This document shows positions 48,037 through 57,512 of a stretch of 64,000 nucleotides of DNA, piece by piece. Below the pieces are notes generated by a model that was given only the letters and a program-made list of their open reading frames with translations, did no database searches and was not told the DNA's origin. Source of the stretch: Labilithrix sp. Its GTDB lineage: Bacteria; Myxococcota_A; Polyangia; Polyangiales; Polyangiaceae. The stretch covers positions 1 through 64,000 of the forward strand of contig JAHBWA010000016.1 of assembly GCA_019637195.1 (NCBI GenBank), written 5' to 3'. Numbering within the stretch: position 1 is the stretch's first letter; the number at the start of each line of letters is the position of its first letter. A program made the translations under genes and the position numbers.

Positions 48037-49359
48037 ATGGCACGTTATCAGTTCACGTCGGAGTCGGTCACCGAGGGGCATCCGGACAAGCTTTGCGATC
48101 ACGTCTCCGACGCGATTCTCGACGCGATCCTCACGCAGGACAAACACGCGCGCGTCGCGTGCGAGACCCTCGCGAAGACCGGCATGGTGGTCGTCGCCGG
48201 CGAGATCACGACGACCGCGACGATCGACTACCCGAAGATCATCCGCAAGACGGTGCGCGACATCGGGTACACGAGCTCCGAGATGGGCTTCGACGCCGAG
48301 ACGTGCGCGGTGCTCACGGCGGTCGAGCAGCAGAGCCCGGACATCGCCCAGGGCGTGACCGAAGGCCAGGGCATGCACAAGGAGCAGGGCGCGGGCGATC
48401 AGGGCCTCATGTTCGGCTACGCGTGCGACGAGACGCCGAACCTCATGCCGGCGCCGATCGACTACGCGCACCAGCTCGCGCGCCAGCTCGCCGCGATCCG
48501 CAAGTCGAAGAAGGTGGGCTTCCTCCGCCCCGACGGCAAGACGCAGGTCACGCTCGAGTACGAGAACGACATCCCCGTCCGCGTCGACGCGATCGTCGTC
48601 TCGACCCAGCACGACGAGGACGTGAAGTACAAGGCGCTCCGTGAGGCCGTCGTCGACCTCGTGATCGACAAGGTCATCCCGAAGAAGCTCATCGACAAGG
48701 CGACCAAGATCCACGTCAACCCGACGGGGCGCTTCGTCGTCGGCGGTCCGCAGGGCGACTGCGGGCTCACCGGCCGCAAGATCATCGTCGACACCTACGG
48801 CGGCATGGGTCGTCACGGCGGCGGCGCCTTCAGCGGCAAGGACCCGTCGAAGGTCGACCGCTCGGCCTGCTACTACGCGCGCTTCATCGCGAAGAACGTC
48901 GTCGCGGCCGGCCTCGCCAAGCGCTGCGAGGTGCAGATCGCCTACGCGATCGGCGTCGCCAAGCCCGTCGGCGTTCACGTCAACACGTTCGGCACCGGGA
49001 AGATCTCGGACGAGAAGCTCGAGTCCTACATCCTCGCGAAGTTCGACATGCGCCCGAAGGCGCTCATCGACGAGCTCGGTCTCCTCGCGCCGCAGTACCT
49101 CGCGACCGCCGGCTACGGCCACTTCGGCCGGAGCGAGTTCTCCTGGGAGAAGACCCACCGCGCGGCGCAGCTCACCGCGGACCTGCTCGGCGGCAAGCCG
49201 AGCGGCAAGAAGGTGGAGACGAAGAAGACCGCGCACGTGAACGGCAACGGCGCGAACGGCAGCAACGGCGCGCTCAACGGGCACGGCGTCGGGAAGAAGG
49301 CCGGCAAGAAGACGAAGAAGAAGGGCAAGAAGGGCGGAGCCCGCTTCGCCGAGGCGTGA
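48037..49359 (+). CDS. metK: S-adenosylmethionine synthetase with Lys-rich C-terminal tail
   Basis: Makes S-adenosylmethionine from methionine and ATP. Family motifs are [20 protein letters not shown], the ATP-binding [34 protein letters not shown] and [19 protein letters not shown]. The core ends near residue 392 ([13 protein letters not shown]). A tail of about 48 residues follows, first Gly/Asn-rich ([14 protein letters not shown]), then Lys-rich ([15 protein letters not shown]). Canonical MetK has no such tail, so at 440 residues it is unusually long. An agggagc precedes the ATG, and a terminator follows. Confidence 0.97.
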   Translation: MARYQFTSESVTEGHPDKLCDHVSDAILDAILTQDKHARVACETLAKTGMVVVAGEITTTATIDYPKIIRKTVRDIGYTSSEMGFDAETCAVLTAVEQQSPDIAQGVTEGQGMHKEQGAGDQGLMFGYACDETPNLMPAPIDYAHQLARQLAAIRKSKKVGFLRPDGKTQVTLEYENDIPVRVDAIVVSTQHDEDVKYKALREAVVDLVIDKVIPKKLIDKATKIHVNPTGRFVVGGPQGDCGLTGRKIIVDTYGGMGRHGGGAFSGKDPSKVDRSACYYARFIAKNVVAAGLAKRCEVQIAYAIGVAKPVGVHVNTFGTGKISDEKLESYILAKFDMRPKALIDELGLLAPQYLATAGYGHFGRSEFSWEKTHRAAQLTADLLGGKPSGKKVETKKTAHVNGNGANGSNGALNGHGVGKKAGKKTKKKGKKGGARFAEA

Positions 49360-49398
49360 CGCTTCGCGGGTCGTGACGCTTCGCCGCGTCCGCAGCTG

Positions 49399-49432
49399 AA
49401 AGGGCGTGATCCCGAGGGGTCACGCCCTTTTC
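49399..49432 (+). terminator. Rho-independent terminator after metK
   Basis: aagggcgtga and tcacgccctt flank a short gap, with a GGGCGTGA/TCACGCCC stem that extends inwards as ccc/ggg. The stem is followed by tttt and tctc at 49428-49434. It is the only classical hairpin-plus-T-run terminator I could find in the window, 39 bases after the metK stop. Confidence 0.85.
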
Positions 49433-49574
49433 TCATGGTGGGATATCAGGATCTTTCCGGCGCTTACACGGTGTCTCAAGTGAATGACATCGCGATACGT
49501 AAGGAGCGTTCGCGGGGCCTCGGGTGTGTACTTCCGTCGCCGGCTCGTCGGGGCCTGGTCGATGGAGGTTTGCC

Positions 49575-50582
49575 GTGATTCGTAGGTCGCTTGGTCTCGG
49601 GGCGTTCGTGGTCGCGTCGCTCGTGTTTGCGTGCGGCAGCTCTTCGACGAGGGATGGCTTCGGCGACGATCCGGGCGCCGGCAACGGCGCGGACCTCGGC
49701 GGCGGCGACAACAACAAGAACGACTCGCTCGGGACCGATCCGACGCCCGAGCAGCCGGCCCCTCCCGAGGAGTGTCAGAAGATGGACATCCTCTTCGTCA
49801 TCGACGACTCGGGGTCGATGCAGGAAGAGCAGGCGAACCTCGTCGCCAACTTCCCGAAGTTCGTCTCGAAGATCGACTCCTTCAAGACGAAGAGCGGCTC
49901 GAAGCTCGACTGGCGCATCGCCGTGACGACCACGGGGCGCGACGTCGCCTACCAGATCCAGCTGCCGATCGGCGGCGGGTCCTTTCCTCAGAACGAGAAG
50001 GGCGACAACGGCGTCTTCCGCATGACGCCGAGCTGCGGGACGACGAAGCGCTGGGTCGAGAAGGCCGACGCGACCGCCGCGAAGGACTTCCAGTGCCTGG
50101 CGCGCGTGGGGACCAGCGGCCCGAGCATCGAGATGCCGCTCGAGGCGACGAAGCTCGCGCTGGTCGACCGCATGGCGGACGGCACGAACACCGGCTTCCT
50201 CCGCGACGACGCGCTGCTCGCCATCGTCATCCTCACGGACGAGGACGACTGCTCGCGCGACGACAACAACTTCACGATCCAGAACGACGTCTGCAAGACG
50301 ATGCAGGGTCTGAAGCCGATCTCCGAGTACAAGGGGATCCTCGACGCTGTCGCGAAGGGCGCGGGCCGCTGGGCCACGGCGGTCATCGCGGGGCCGACCG
50401 CGTGCCAGTCGAGCTTCGGCAAGGCGAGCGAGGCCGCGCGGCTCCAGGACTTCGTCGGCATGGCCGGCAAGAACGGGACGTTCAGCTCGATCTGCGACGG
50501 CGACCTCAGCGACGCCCTCGAGAAGGCCCTCGACACGTTCGACGCGGCCTGCAAGACGCTCCCGCCCTCCAGCGTGAAGTAG
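49575..50582 (+). CDS. VWA-domain lipoprotein
   Basis: A 335-residue exported lipoprotein. The GTG has GGAGG seven bases upstream; the signal ends VFAC (Cys20). An Asp/Asn/Gly-rich linker leads to a von Willebrand A domain with MIDAS DILFVIDDSGSMQEE (Asp77, Ser79, Ser81), and VILTDEDDCSRDD later. VWA proteins of this type bind proteins in a metal-dependent way; the partner is unknown. A hairpin follows the stop. Confidence 0.85.
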   Translation: MIRRSLGLGAFVVASLVFACGSSSTRDGFGDDPGAGNGADLGGGDNNKNDSLGTDPTPEQPAPPEECQKMDILFVIDDSGSMQEEQANLVANFPKFVSKIDSFKTKSGSKLDWRIAVTTTGRDVAYQIQLPIGGGSFPQNEKGDNGVFRMTPSCGTTKRWVEKADATAAKDFQCLARVGTSGPSIEMPLEATKLALVDRMADGTNTGFLRDDALLAIVILTDEDDCSRDDNNFTIQNDVCKTMQGLKPISEYKGILDAVAKGAGRWATAVIAGPTACQSSFGKASEAARLQDFVGMAGKNGTFSSICDGDLSDALEKALDTFDAACKTLPPSSVK

Positions 50583-50614
50583 GCCATCGAGGCTGTGGAT
50601 AACCTGAGGAGGGC

Positions 50615-50641
50615 GAGGATGCGATCGGTGACCGCATCCTC
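50615..50641. terminator. Hairpin between convergent VWA and DUF6496 genes
   Basis: gaggatgcg (50615-50623) and cgcatcctc (50633-50641) form a nine-base stem with a nine-base loop, 32 bases after the VWA stop. A pyrimidine tract (cttcctc) follows on the plus strand. Confidence 0.6.
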
Positions 50642-50803
50642 CTTCCTCACGAGTCCCGTTCCCAGACGACCGCGCAGCCCCACGCGATTCATCAAGAAAA
50701 CGTGGCCTCTGCGTCGCCCGGCCAACCGCGAATCGCCAAATTCGTGGGTTCTCCGGCCGGGCCCGAGGGCGCGCTCGGGTGTGGACAGTTTGCGGACGCC
50801 GGC

Positions 50804-51262
50804 TCAGCTCGAGGCGGCGGCGCGCTTGGTCCGCGAGCGCGTCCCTGCGGTGCGCTTGCGTCGCCGCGGCGCCGCCTGGCGGGCCTGACGCGAGAGCGCG
50901 CGCGACGAAGCTGCGGCGCGGGGGGCGCGCTTCAGGGCTTTCTTCGCCGCCTGGGCCCGCTTCGGCGACTTGCGGCGCGGGGTCGACGAGGAGGCCTTGG
51001 CCTTGGCCTTGGCCGTCTCGCGCTTCGCCTGCTTGCGCGTGCGCTCCGATGTGGTCCCCTTCTTCGGCGCCGGGAGCTTCACGCCGGCGCGACGGGCCTT
51101 CGACAGCCCGATCGCGATCGCTTGCTTGGCGTTCTTCGCTCCGTGCTTGCCCTCACGGATGTGCTCGACCTCCTCGCGCACGAACTCGCCGGCCTGCGTC
51201 GCCGGTGCCTTGCCCTCGCGCTTCGCCTTTCGAGCCCGCGCGATCGTCTTCTTCTCAGGCAT
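50804..51262 (-). CDS. DUF6496 basic protein with histone-like tail
   Basis: A 152-residue protein. The N-terminal 60 residues match DUF6496 (TIARARKAKREGKAPATQAG, EFVREEVEHIREGKHGAKN, AIAIGLSKARRAGVKLP). The rest is a Lys/Arg/Ala-rich tail of the AKKAL/KRAP type, resembling eukaryotic H1-like tails, so binding to nucleic acid is plausible but not shown. GGAG lies nine bases before the ATG at 51262. Confidence 0.8.
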   Translation of the reverse strand: MPEKKTIARARKAKREGKAPATQAGEFVREEVEHIREGKHGAKNAKQAIAIGLSKARRAGVKLPAPKKGTTSERTRKQAKRETAKAKAKASSSTPRRKSPKRAQAAKKALKRAPRAAASSRALSRQARQAAPRRRKRTAGTRSRTKRAAASS

Positions 51263-51533
51263 ATGGGTGGTCTCCTTCGTCGCGCGGCCGAAGCAAGGAC
51301 GTGGCCACGCCCGCCGCCCGCGCGCGCGGAGCGCGGTTTCTGCCGTCCGGCGCGCCCTCGCGCGCGCGTCTGGTCGCGCGCGCGCTTCGCGACGCATGCG
51401 CGGCCTTTCGACACGTGCGGTCGCGAGATGCCTCGTTCGGGCGCGCGCGCGGGCGCGCTGCCGCGACGACCGATGCGCTCTCGGCGACGGGCGACCGACT
51501 CCCGCCGTCCTCGGCCCCGCGCGCGCCGGGACG

Positions 51534-51868
51534 TCAGAACGTGACGCCGCCGCGGATCGACTCGCCCTTGCGCATCAACTCGAAGCCGTCGTTGATGCGA
51601 TCGATCGGCTGACGCGCGCGACGATGTCGATCTTCTCGTCCATGTTCCAGTCGACGATCGACGTCGAGGCCGACGCCGCCGAGCCCGAAGACGACGACGT
51701 TCACGCCCGGCTCGACCTTCGCGGTCTCGATGACGGCGCCTGCGCCGCTGGTGCGCCGCAGCCGACGGAGCAACCTTCGCGAACGGCGCGTCCTCGCGGA
51801 TCTTCGCGAGCGCGATCTCCCGGAGCACGGCGTGGTTCGCGAACGTCGAGCAGCCCAGGGGCGCCGCG
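51534..51868 (-). pseudogene. Decayed class III alcohol dehydrogenase (FrmA-type)
   Basis: On the minus strand pieces of an S-(hydroxymethyl)glutathione dehydrogenase can be read in different frames. First STFANHAVLREIALAK, then a frameshift to GCSVGCGAPAAQA (compare CLLGCGVTTGIGA), then another frame with GAVIETAKVEPGVNVVVF and GLGGVGLDV. A large internal deletion follows, then DWNMDEKIDIV in one frame and INDGFELMRKGESIR in another. A stop at 51534 ends it. Only about 335 bp remain of a roughly 1.1 kb gene, so it is inactive. It lies directly upstream of the encapsulin pair. Confidence 0.8.
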
Positions 51869-51890
51869 GGCGCCGCGACGCACTGCCCCC

Positions 51891-51919
51891 TTGGATTCGC
51901 TCCTGGGTCCGCCTAAGTT
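51891..51919 (+). promoter_or_regulatory. Possible promoter for a leaderless encapsulated-ferritin mRNA
   Basis: ttggat (51891-51896), a 17-base spacer and taagtt (51914-51919). The predicted transcription start falls on or next to the GTG at 51926, which lacks a good ribosome site, so the transcript may be leaderless. Both hexamers are weak matches. Confidence 0.3.
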
Positions 51920-51925
51920 GAGCTC

Positions 51926-52348
51926 GTGGGAAGCGAGAACTTTCACGAGCGGTTCGAAGACCTGACGCCCTACACGCGCGAGATGCACCGCGCGATCGTG
52001 TCGCTCATGGAAGAGCTCGAGGCCGTCGACTGGTACCAGCAGCGCGTCGACGGTACGAACGACGAGGCGCTGAAGGCCGTGCTCGCGCACAACCGCGACG
52101 AGGAGATCGAGCACGCCATGATGAACCTCGAGTGGATCCGGCGGAACAACCCCACCGTCGACGAGGCGGCGCGCACGTTCCTCTTCACCGACGGGCCGAT
52201 CACCGAGGTCGAAGCGAAGATGAAGGCGGCGCAGGGCGGCGAGGGCGCGGGCAACGGCGACGCCCCCGCGCGCGCCGGCAGCAACGGCGTCGCGGCGTCG
52301 CGCGCCGTGGGCGGCTCGCTCGGCATCGGAAGCCTGAAGCTCACCTGA
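51926..52348 (+). CDS. Encapsulated ferritin-like protein (EncFtn)
   Basis: A 140-residue iron-oxidising cargo of encapsulin nanocompartments. The core has HRAIVSLMEELEAVDWYQQR and HNRDEEIEHAMMNLEWIRR, giving the usual metal ligands (a Glu of EELE, Glu60 and His63). It is a short two-helix ferritin that works as a ring, not a four-helix ferritin. A Gly/Ala/Asn-rich linker leads to the last 11 residues, GSLGIGSLKLT, which fit the encapsulin targeting peptide that docks cargo inside the shell. It starts at a GTG and lies 31 bases before the encapsulin gene. Family knowledge comes from Rhodospirillum rubrum and Haliangium. Confidence 0.93.
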   Translation: MGSENFHERFEDLTPYTREMHRAIVSLMEELEAVDWYQQRVDGTNDEALKAVLAHNRDEEIEHAMMNLEWIRRNNPTVDEAARTFLFTDGPITEVEAKMKAAQGGEGAGNGDAPARAGSNGVAASRAVGGSLGIGSLKLT

Positions 52349-52379
52349 GCGATACGAACGAACCCCTCAAGAAGGCACG

Positions 52380-53189
52380 ATGGACCTCCTCAAGCGAAAC
52401 CTCGCCCCGATCCTCCCCGAAGCCTGGAAGCTCATCGACGAGGAGGCTGCCCGGGTGCTCCGGCTCCTCCTCGCCGGACGCAAGATCGTCGACTTCGAAG
52501 GCCCGTTCGGCTGGACGTACGCCGCGGTCAACACCGGCAAGCTGAAGCTGCTCGGGCAGGCGCCCGCGCCCGACGTCGGCATCGGCATGCGCGAGGTGCA
52601 GCCTCTCGTCGAGGTGCGCGTCCCGATCAAGCTTTCGATCATGGATCTCGACACCGTCGCGCGCGGCGCCGAGGACCCGAACCTCGAGTCGGTCGTTCAG
52701 GCCGCCGAGAAGATCGCCCTGGTCGAGGACAACGCCGTGTTCAACGGCCTCGCCAGCGCGGGCATCAAGGGCATCCTCGAGTCGAGCCCGCACCCTCCGC
52801 TCGCGCTCTCGCCCGACGTGCTGGACCTGCCGAAGTCGATCCTCGACGCGAAGGAGACGCTGCGCCGGGCGGGCGTGGCCGGGCCTTACGTGCTCGTCCT
52901 CGGCGCCGCGCTCCACGACGCGGTCTTCTCCGCGACCGACGAGGGACACCCGCTCGCCAAGCGCATCGAGCAGCAGCTCGTCGATCGGCCGATCGTCCGC
53001 GCGGAGGCGGTGAACGGCGCGGCGCTCCTCTCGATGCGCGGCGGTGACTACGAGCTCTACGTCGGGCAGGACCTGTCGATCGGCTACGCGTACCACACGA
53101 AGGACGAGGTCGAGCTCTACCTCACCGAGTCCTTCACGTTCCGCGTGCTCGAGCCGGCGGCGGCGGTCCGGCTGACGCGCGGCAAGTAG
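52380..53189 (+). CDS. Encapsulin shell protein, family 1
   Basis: A 269-residue HK97-fold shell protein that assembles into a protein nanocompartment. Typical segments are MDLLKRNLAPILPEAWKLID at the start, GRKIVDFEGPFGWTYAAVN, REVQPLVEVRVPIKLS, AAEKIALVEDNAVFNGL and near the end DLSIGYAYHTKDEVELYLTE. The length is normal (about 265). A gaagg ribosome site precedes the ATG. With EncFtn 31 bases upstream it forms a two-gene iron-storage and oxidative-stress compartment operon. Confidence 0.95.
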   Translation: MDLLKRNLAPILPEAWKLIDEEAARVLRLLLAGRKIVDFEGPFGWTYAAVNTGKLKLLGQAPAPDVGIGMREVQPLVEVRVPIKLSIMDLDTVARGAEDPNLESVVQAAEKIALVEDNAVFNGLASAGIKGILESSPHPPLALSPDVLDLPKSILDAKETLRRAGVAGPYVLVLGAALHDAVFSATDEGHPLAKRIEQQLVDRPIVRAEAVNGAALLSMRGGDYELYVGQDLSIGYAYHTKDEVELYLTESFTFRVLEPAAAVRLTRGK

Positions 53190-53414
53190 CGCCGATCCGG
53201 CTCGGGAAAGCGCGGATCGCGGGCCCGCCGACCGTCGCGGGCGCCCGGTGGGAGACCGGAGGCGACGGCGCGCGCGGCGCCGCTCGCGCCCATGATCCTG
53301 GATCGTCGAGGCCACGCCGCGGGGCGCGCGGGTCCGCGTCGACGCGCGGGGATGCGCGAAATTCGGCTCTTCTCGAGGAGCTCCCGACGGCACCCATCCT
53401 GCAGCTCGCTCGGC

Positions 53415-54395
53415 ATGAGCACGCAGGTCCCGGCGCTCGGCTCCGTCCTCGTGAACCGCTACGAGCTCGTCGAGGAGCTCGGACGCGGCGGGTGCGCCGT
53501 CGTGTTCGGGGCTCACGACCACCGGCTCGCGCGGGCGGTCGCGGTGAAGGTCCCGATCGGCATCGCCGGCGACACCGCGAAGGTCGGCCGCTTCGCGCGC
53601 GAGGCGCGCGTCATCGCGTCGATCCATCACCCCAACGTGTGCGCGGTGCTCGACAGCGGGTTCACCGAGGACGGCGTGCCGTTCCTCGTCATGGAGCGGC
53701 TCTTCGGCGAGTCGCTCCGCGCGACGATCCACCGAGCCAAGCGGCTCCCGGTCGGCGACGCGATCGCGATCGGGCTCCAGCTGCTCTCGGCGCTCGACGC
53801 CGTGCACGCGGCGGGGATCGTCCACCGCGACGTCAAGCCGGACAACGTGATCCTGGTGTCGCGCGGCGGCTGCGATCCGCTCGTGAAGCTCCTCGACTTC
53901 GGCCTCTGCCGCAGGGCCGCGCGCCGGCGCGCCGACGAGGAGACGATGACGCGCGAGGGGGCGCTCGTCGGCACGCCGGAGTACATGGCGCCGGAGCAGG
54001 TGATCGGCAGCGCGACGCTCGACGCCCGCGCGGACATCTACGCGGTCGGCGTCGTGCTCTACGAGGCGCTCACCGGCGATCGCGCGTTCTTCGCGAAGAA
54101 CATCCGCGACATCCTCTCGGGCGTGATGAACAAGAGGCTGAGGCCGCTCCGCGAGGCGCGGCGGGACGCGCCCCGCTCGCTCGAGGTCGCCGTCGCCCGG
54201 GCGATGAGCCGCGAGCCCGCGCGCCGCCACGCGACCGCGGCGGAGCTCCAGGCGGATCTCGTCGCCGTGAAGGAGGAGATCGCCGCGCTCGCCCGCGCCG
54301 CCCAGCGCCGCGCGGAGGCCGAGGTCTGGGACCTCCCGACCACGCCGTTCCAGCGCCGTCTGCCGCCTCGACGCCCGCCCGCGCCCGCGGGCTGA
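53415..54395 (+). CDS. Ser/Thr protein kinase, soluble
   Basis: A 326-residue eukaryotic-like kinase without a membrane segment. The glycine loop is LGRGGCAVVFGA, the ATP Lys is in AVKVP, and the catalytic loop is HRDVKPDNV. DFG and GTPEYMAPEQV (activation segment and P+1) follow. The domain ends near residue 275, then a short Arg/Pro-rich tail. The ATG at 53415 fits the domain start. Its partner is unknown; one candidate phospho-reader in the window is the FHA activator at 4-6 kb. Confidence 0.92.
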   Translation: MSTQVPALGSVLVNRYELVEELGRGGCAVVFGAHDHRLARAVAVKVPIGIAGDTAKVGRFAREARVIASIHHPNVCAVLDSGFTEDGVPFLVMERLFGESLRATIHRAKRLPVGDAIAIGLQLLSALDAVHAAGIVHRDVKPDNVILVSRGGCDPLVKLLDFGLCRRAARRRADEETMTREGALVGTPEYMAPEQVIGSATLDARADIYAVGVVLYEALTGDRAFFAKNIRDILSGVMNKRLRPLREARRDAPRSLEVAVARAMSREPARRHATAAELQADLVAVKEEIAALARAAQRRAEAEVWDLPTTPFQRRLPPRRPPAPAG

Positions 54396-54453
54396 CAGGG
54401 GCACACGCGGACCCGCCGCGCCCGAGGTTTTCGGGGAGCGATCCGCGGGCGGC

Positions 54454-54473
54454 GGCGCGCGCCTTCGCGCGCC
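54454..54473. terminator. Hairpin between convergent kinase and glnA
   Basis: ggcgcgc (54454-54460) and gcgcgcc (54467-54473) form a perfect stem with loop gccttc in the 95-bp gap. There is no T-run. Confidence 0.5.
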
Positions 54474-54490
54474 GCGCCGTCCGGAGACCG

Positions 54491-55906
54491 TCAGATGTCG
54501 AAGTAGAGGTAGAACTCGTGCGGCGTCGGCCGCATGCGGATCGGGTTGAGCTCCTTCGTCCGCTTGTAGTCGAGCCACTCGGCGACCGCGTCCTTCGTGA
54601 AGACATCGCCGCGGAGGAGGTACTCGTGGTCGCGCTCGAGCGCGTCGAGCGCCTCCTCGAGGCTGCCCGGCATGTGGGGGACGTTCTTCAGCTCCTCGGG
54701 GCTGAGGGCGTAGATGTCCTTGTCGAGCGGATCGCCCGGGTCGATCTTGTTCTGGATGCCGTCGAGCCCGGCGAGCATCATCGCGCTGAACGCGAGGTAC
54801 GGGTTGCAGCTCGGGTCGGGGAACCGAACCTCGACGCGGCGGGTCTTCGGCGACGGGCCGGTGATCGGGATGCGGACCGACGCGGAGCGGTTGCGGCTCG
54901 AGTAGGCGAGGTTGACGGGCGCCTCGAAGCCGGGCACGAGGCGGCGGAAGCTGTTCGTCGTCGGGTTCGTGAACGCGGCGAGCGACTTGGCGTGCTTGAT
55001 GATGCCGCCGATGTAGTGGAGGGCCGTCTGCGAGAGGCCGGCGTAGCCGTCGCCGTGGAAGAGCGGCTTGCCCTCCTTCCAGAGCGACTGATGCACGTGC
55101 ATGCCCGAGCCGTTGTCGCCGAAGAGCGGCTTCGGCATGAAGGTCGCCGCCTTGCCGTGCTTGCGCGCGACGTTCTTGACCACGTACTTGAACCACATGA
55201 GCTGATCGGCGCAGGGGAGCAGCCGATTGAACTTCATGCCGATCTCGCACTGACCGCCGGACGCGACCTCGTGGTGGCCGACCTCGACCTCGATGCCCGA
55301 CGCCTGGAGCGCGAGCATGATCTCCATGCGCACGTTCGCGAGCGTGTCGGTCGGCGGGACGGGGAAGTAGCCTTCCTTGTGGCGCGTCTTGTAGCCGAGG
55401 TTCGGGTACTCCTCGCGGCCGGAGTTCCACGCGCCCTCGACGCTGTCGAGGAAGTAGTAGCCCTCGTTCGGCTTCGAGTGGTCGAAGCGGACGTCGTCGA
55501 AGAGGAAGAACTCCGCCTCCGGGCCCATGAACGACGTGTCGGCGATCCCGGTCTGGCGGAGGTAGGCCTCGGCCTTCTTCGAGATGTGGCGCGGGTCGCG
55601 CGAGTAGGGCTGCTTGGTGATCGGATCGAACACGCTGCAGACGAGCGAGAGCGTCGGGTGCGCGAAGAACGGATCGAGCTTCGCCGTCTCCGGGTCCGGG
55701 ATCATCGTCATGTCCGACGCGTTGATCGGCTGCCAGCCGCGCACCGACGAGCCGTCGAACTGGATGCCGTCCTCGAACAGGCCCTCGTCGAGCCGCGCGA
55801 CGGGCAGGGTCGTGTGCTGCCACACGCCCGGGAAATCGATGAACTTCAAGTCGATGAACTTGACGTCGTTCTTGTGCGCGAGCTCGATGACTTCCTTCGG
55901 CTTCAT
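54491..55906 (-). CDS. glnA: Glutamine synthetase type I
   Basis: A 471-residue dodecameric enzyme that makes glutamine from glutamate, ammonia and ATP. Motifs are [12 protein letters not shown] near the start, [27 protein letters not shown] and the ATP-binding [20 protein letters not shown]. The adenylylation Tyr399 lies in [11 protein letters not shown], so control by GlnE is expected. It follows glnB by 74 bases on the same strand. Confidence 0.97.
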   Translation of the reverse strand: MKPKEVIELAHKNDVKFIDLKFIDFPGVWQHTTLPVARLDEGLFEDGIQFDGSSVRGWQPINASDMTMIPDPETAKLDPFFAHPTLSLVCSVFDPITKQPYSRDPRHISKKAEAYLRQTGIADTSFMGPEAEFFLFDDVRFDHSKPNEGYYFLDSVEGAWNSGREEYPNLGYKTRHKEGYFPVPPTDTLANVRMEIMLALQASGIEVEVGHHEVASGGQCEIGMKFNRLLPCADQLMWFKYVVKNVARKHGKAATFMPKPLFGDNGSGMHVHQSLWKEGKPLFHGDGYAGLSQTALHYIGGIIKHAKSLAAFTNPTTNSFRRLVPGFEAPVNLAYSSRNRSASVRIPITGPSPKTRRVEVRFPDPSCNPYLAFSAMMLAGLDGIQNKIDPGDPLDKDIYALSPEELKNVPHMPGSLEEALDALERDHEYLLRGDVFTKDAVAEWLDYKRTKELNPIRMRPTPHEFYLYFDI

Positions 55907-55980
55907 GGCTTCCTTGCTTTCTCTGTGACCTTGGTCGAGGCGCGCGTCCTCTGGGACCGCGCGCAGCTCGGCCGCGACGA

Positions 55981-57509
<1,529 letters not shown>

Positions 57510-57512
57510 GCG

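Noticed and set aside
50702..51544. Plus-strand open frame across the DUF6496 gene
   Set aside because: Low-complexity Arg/Ala sequence; the minus strand has a recognised domain, ribosome site and start.
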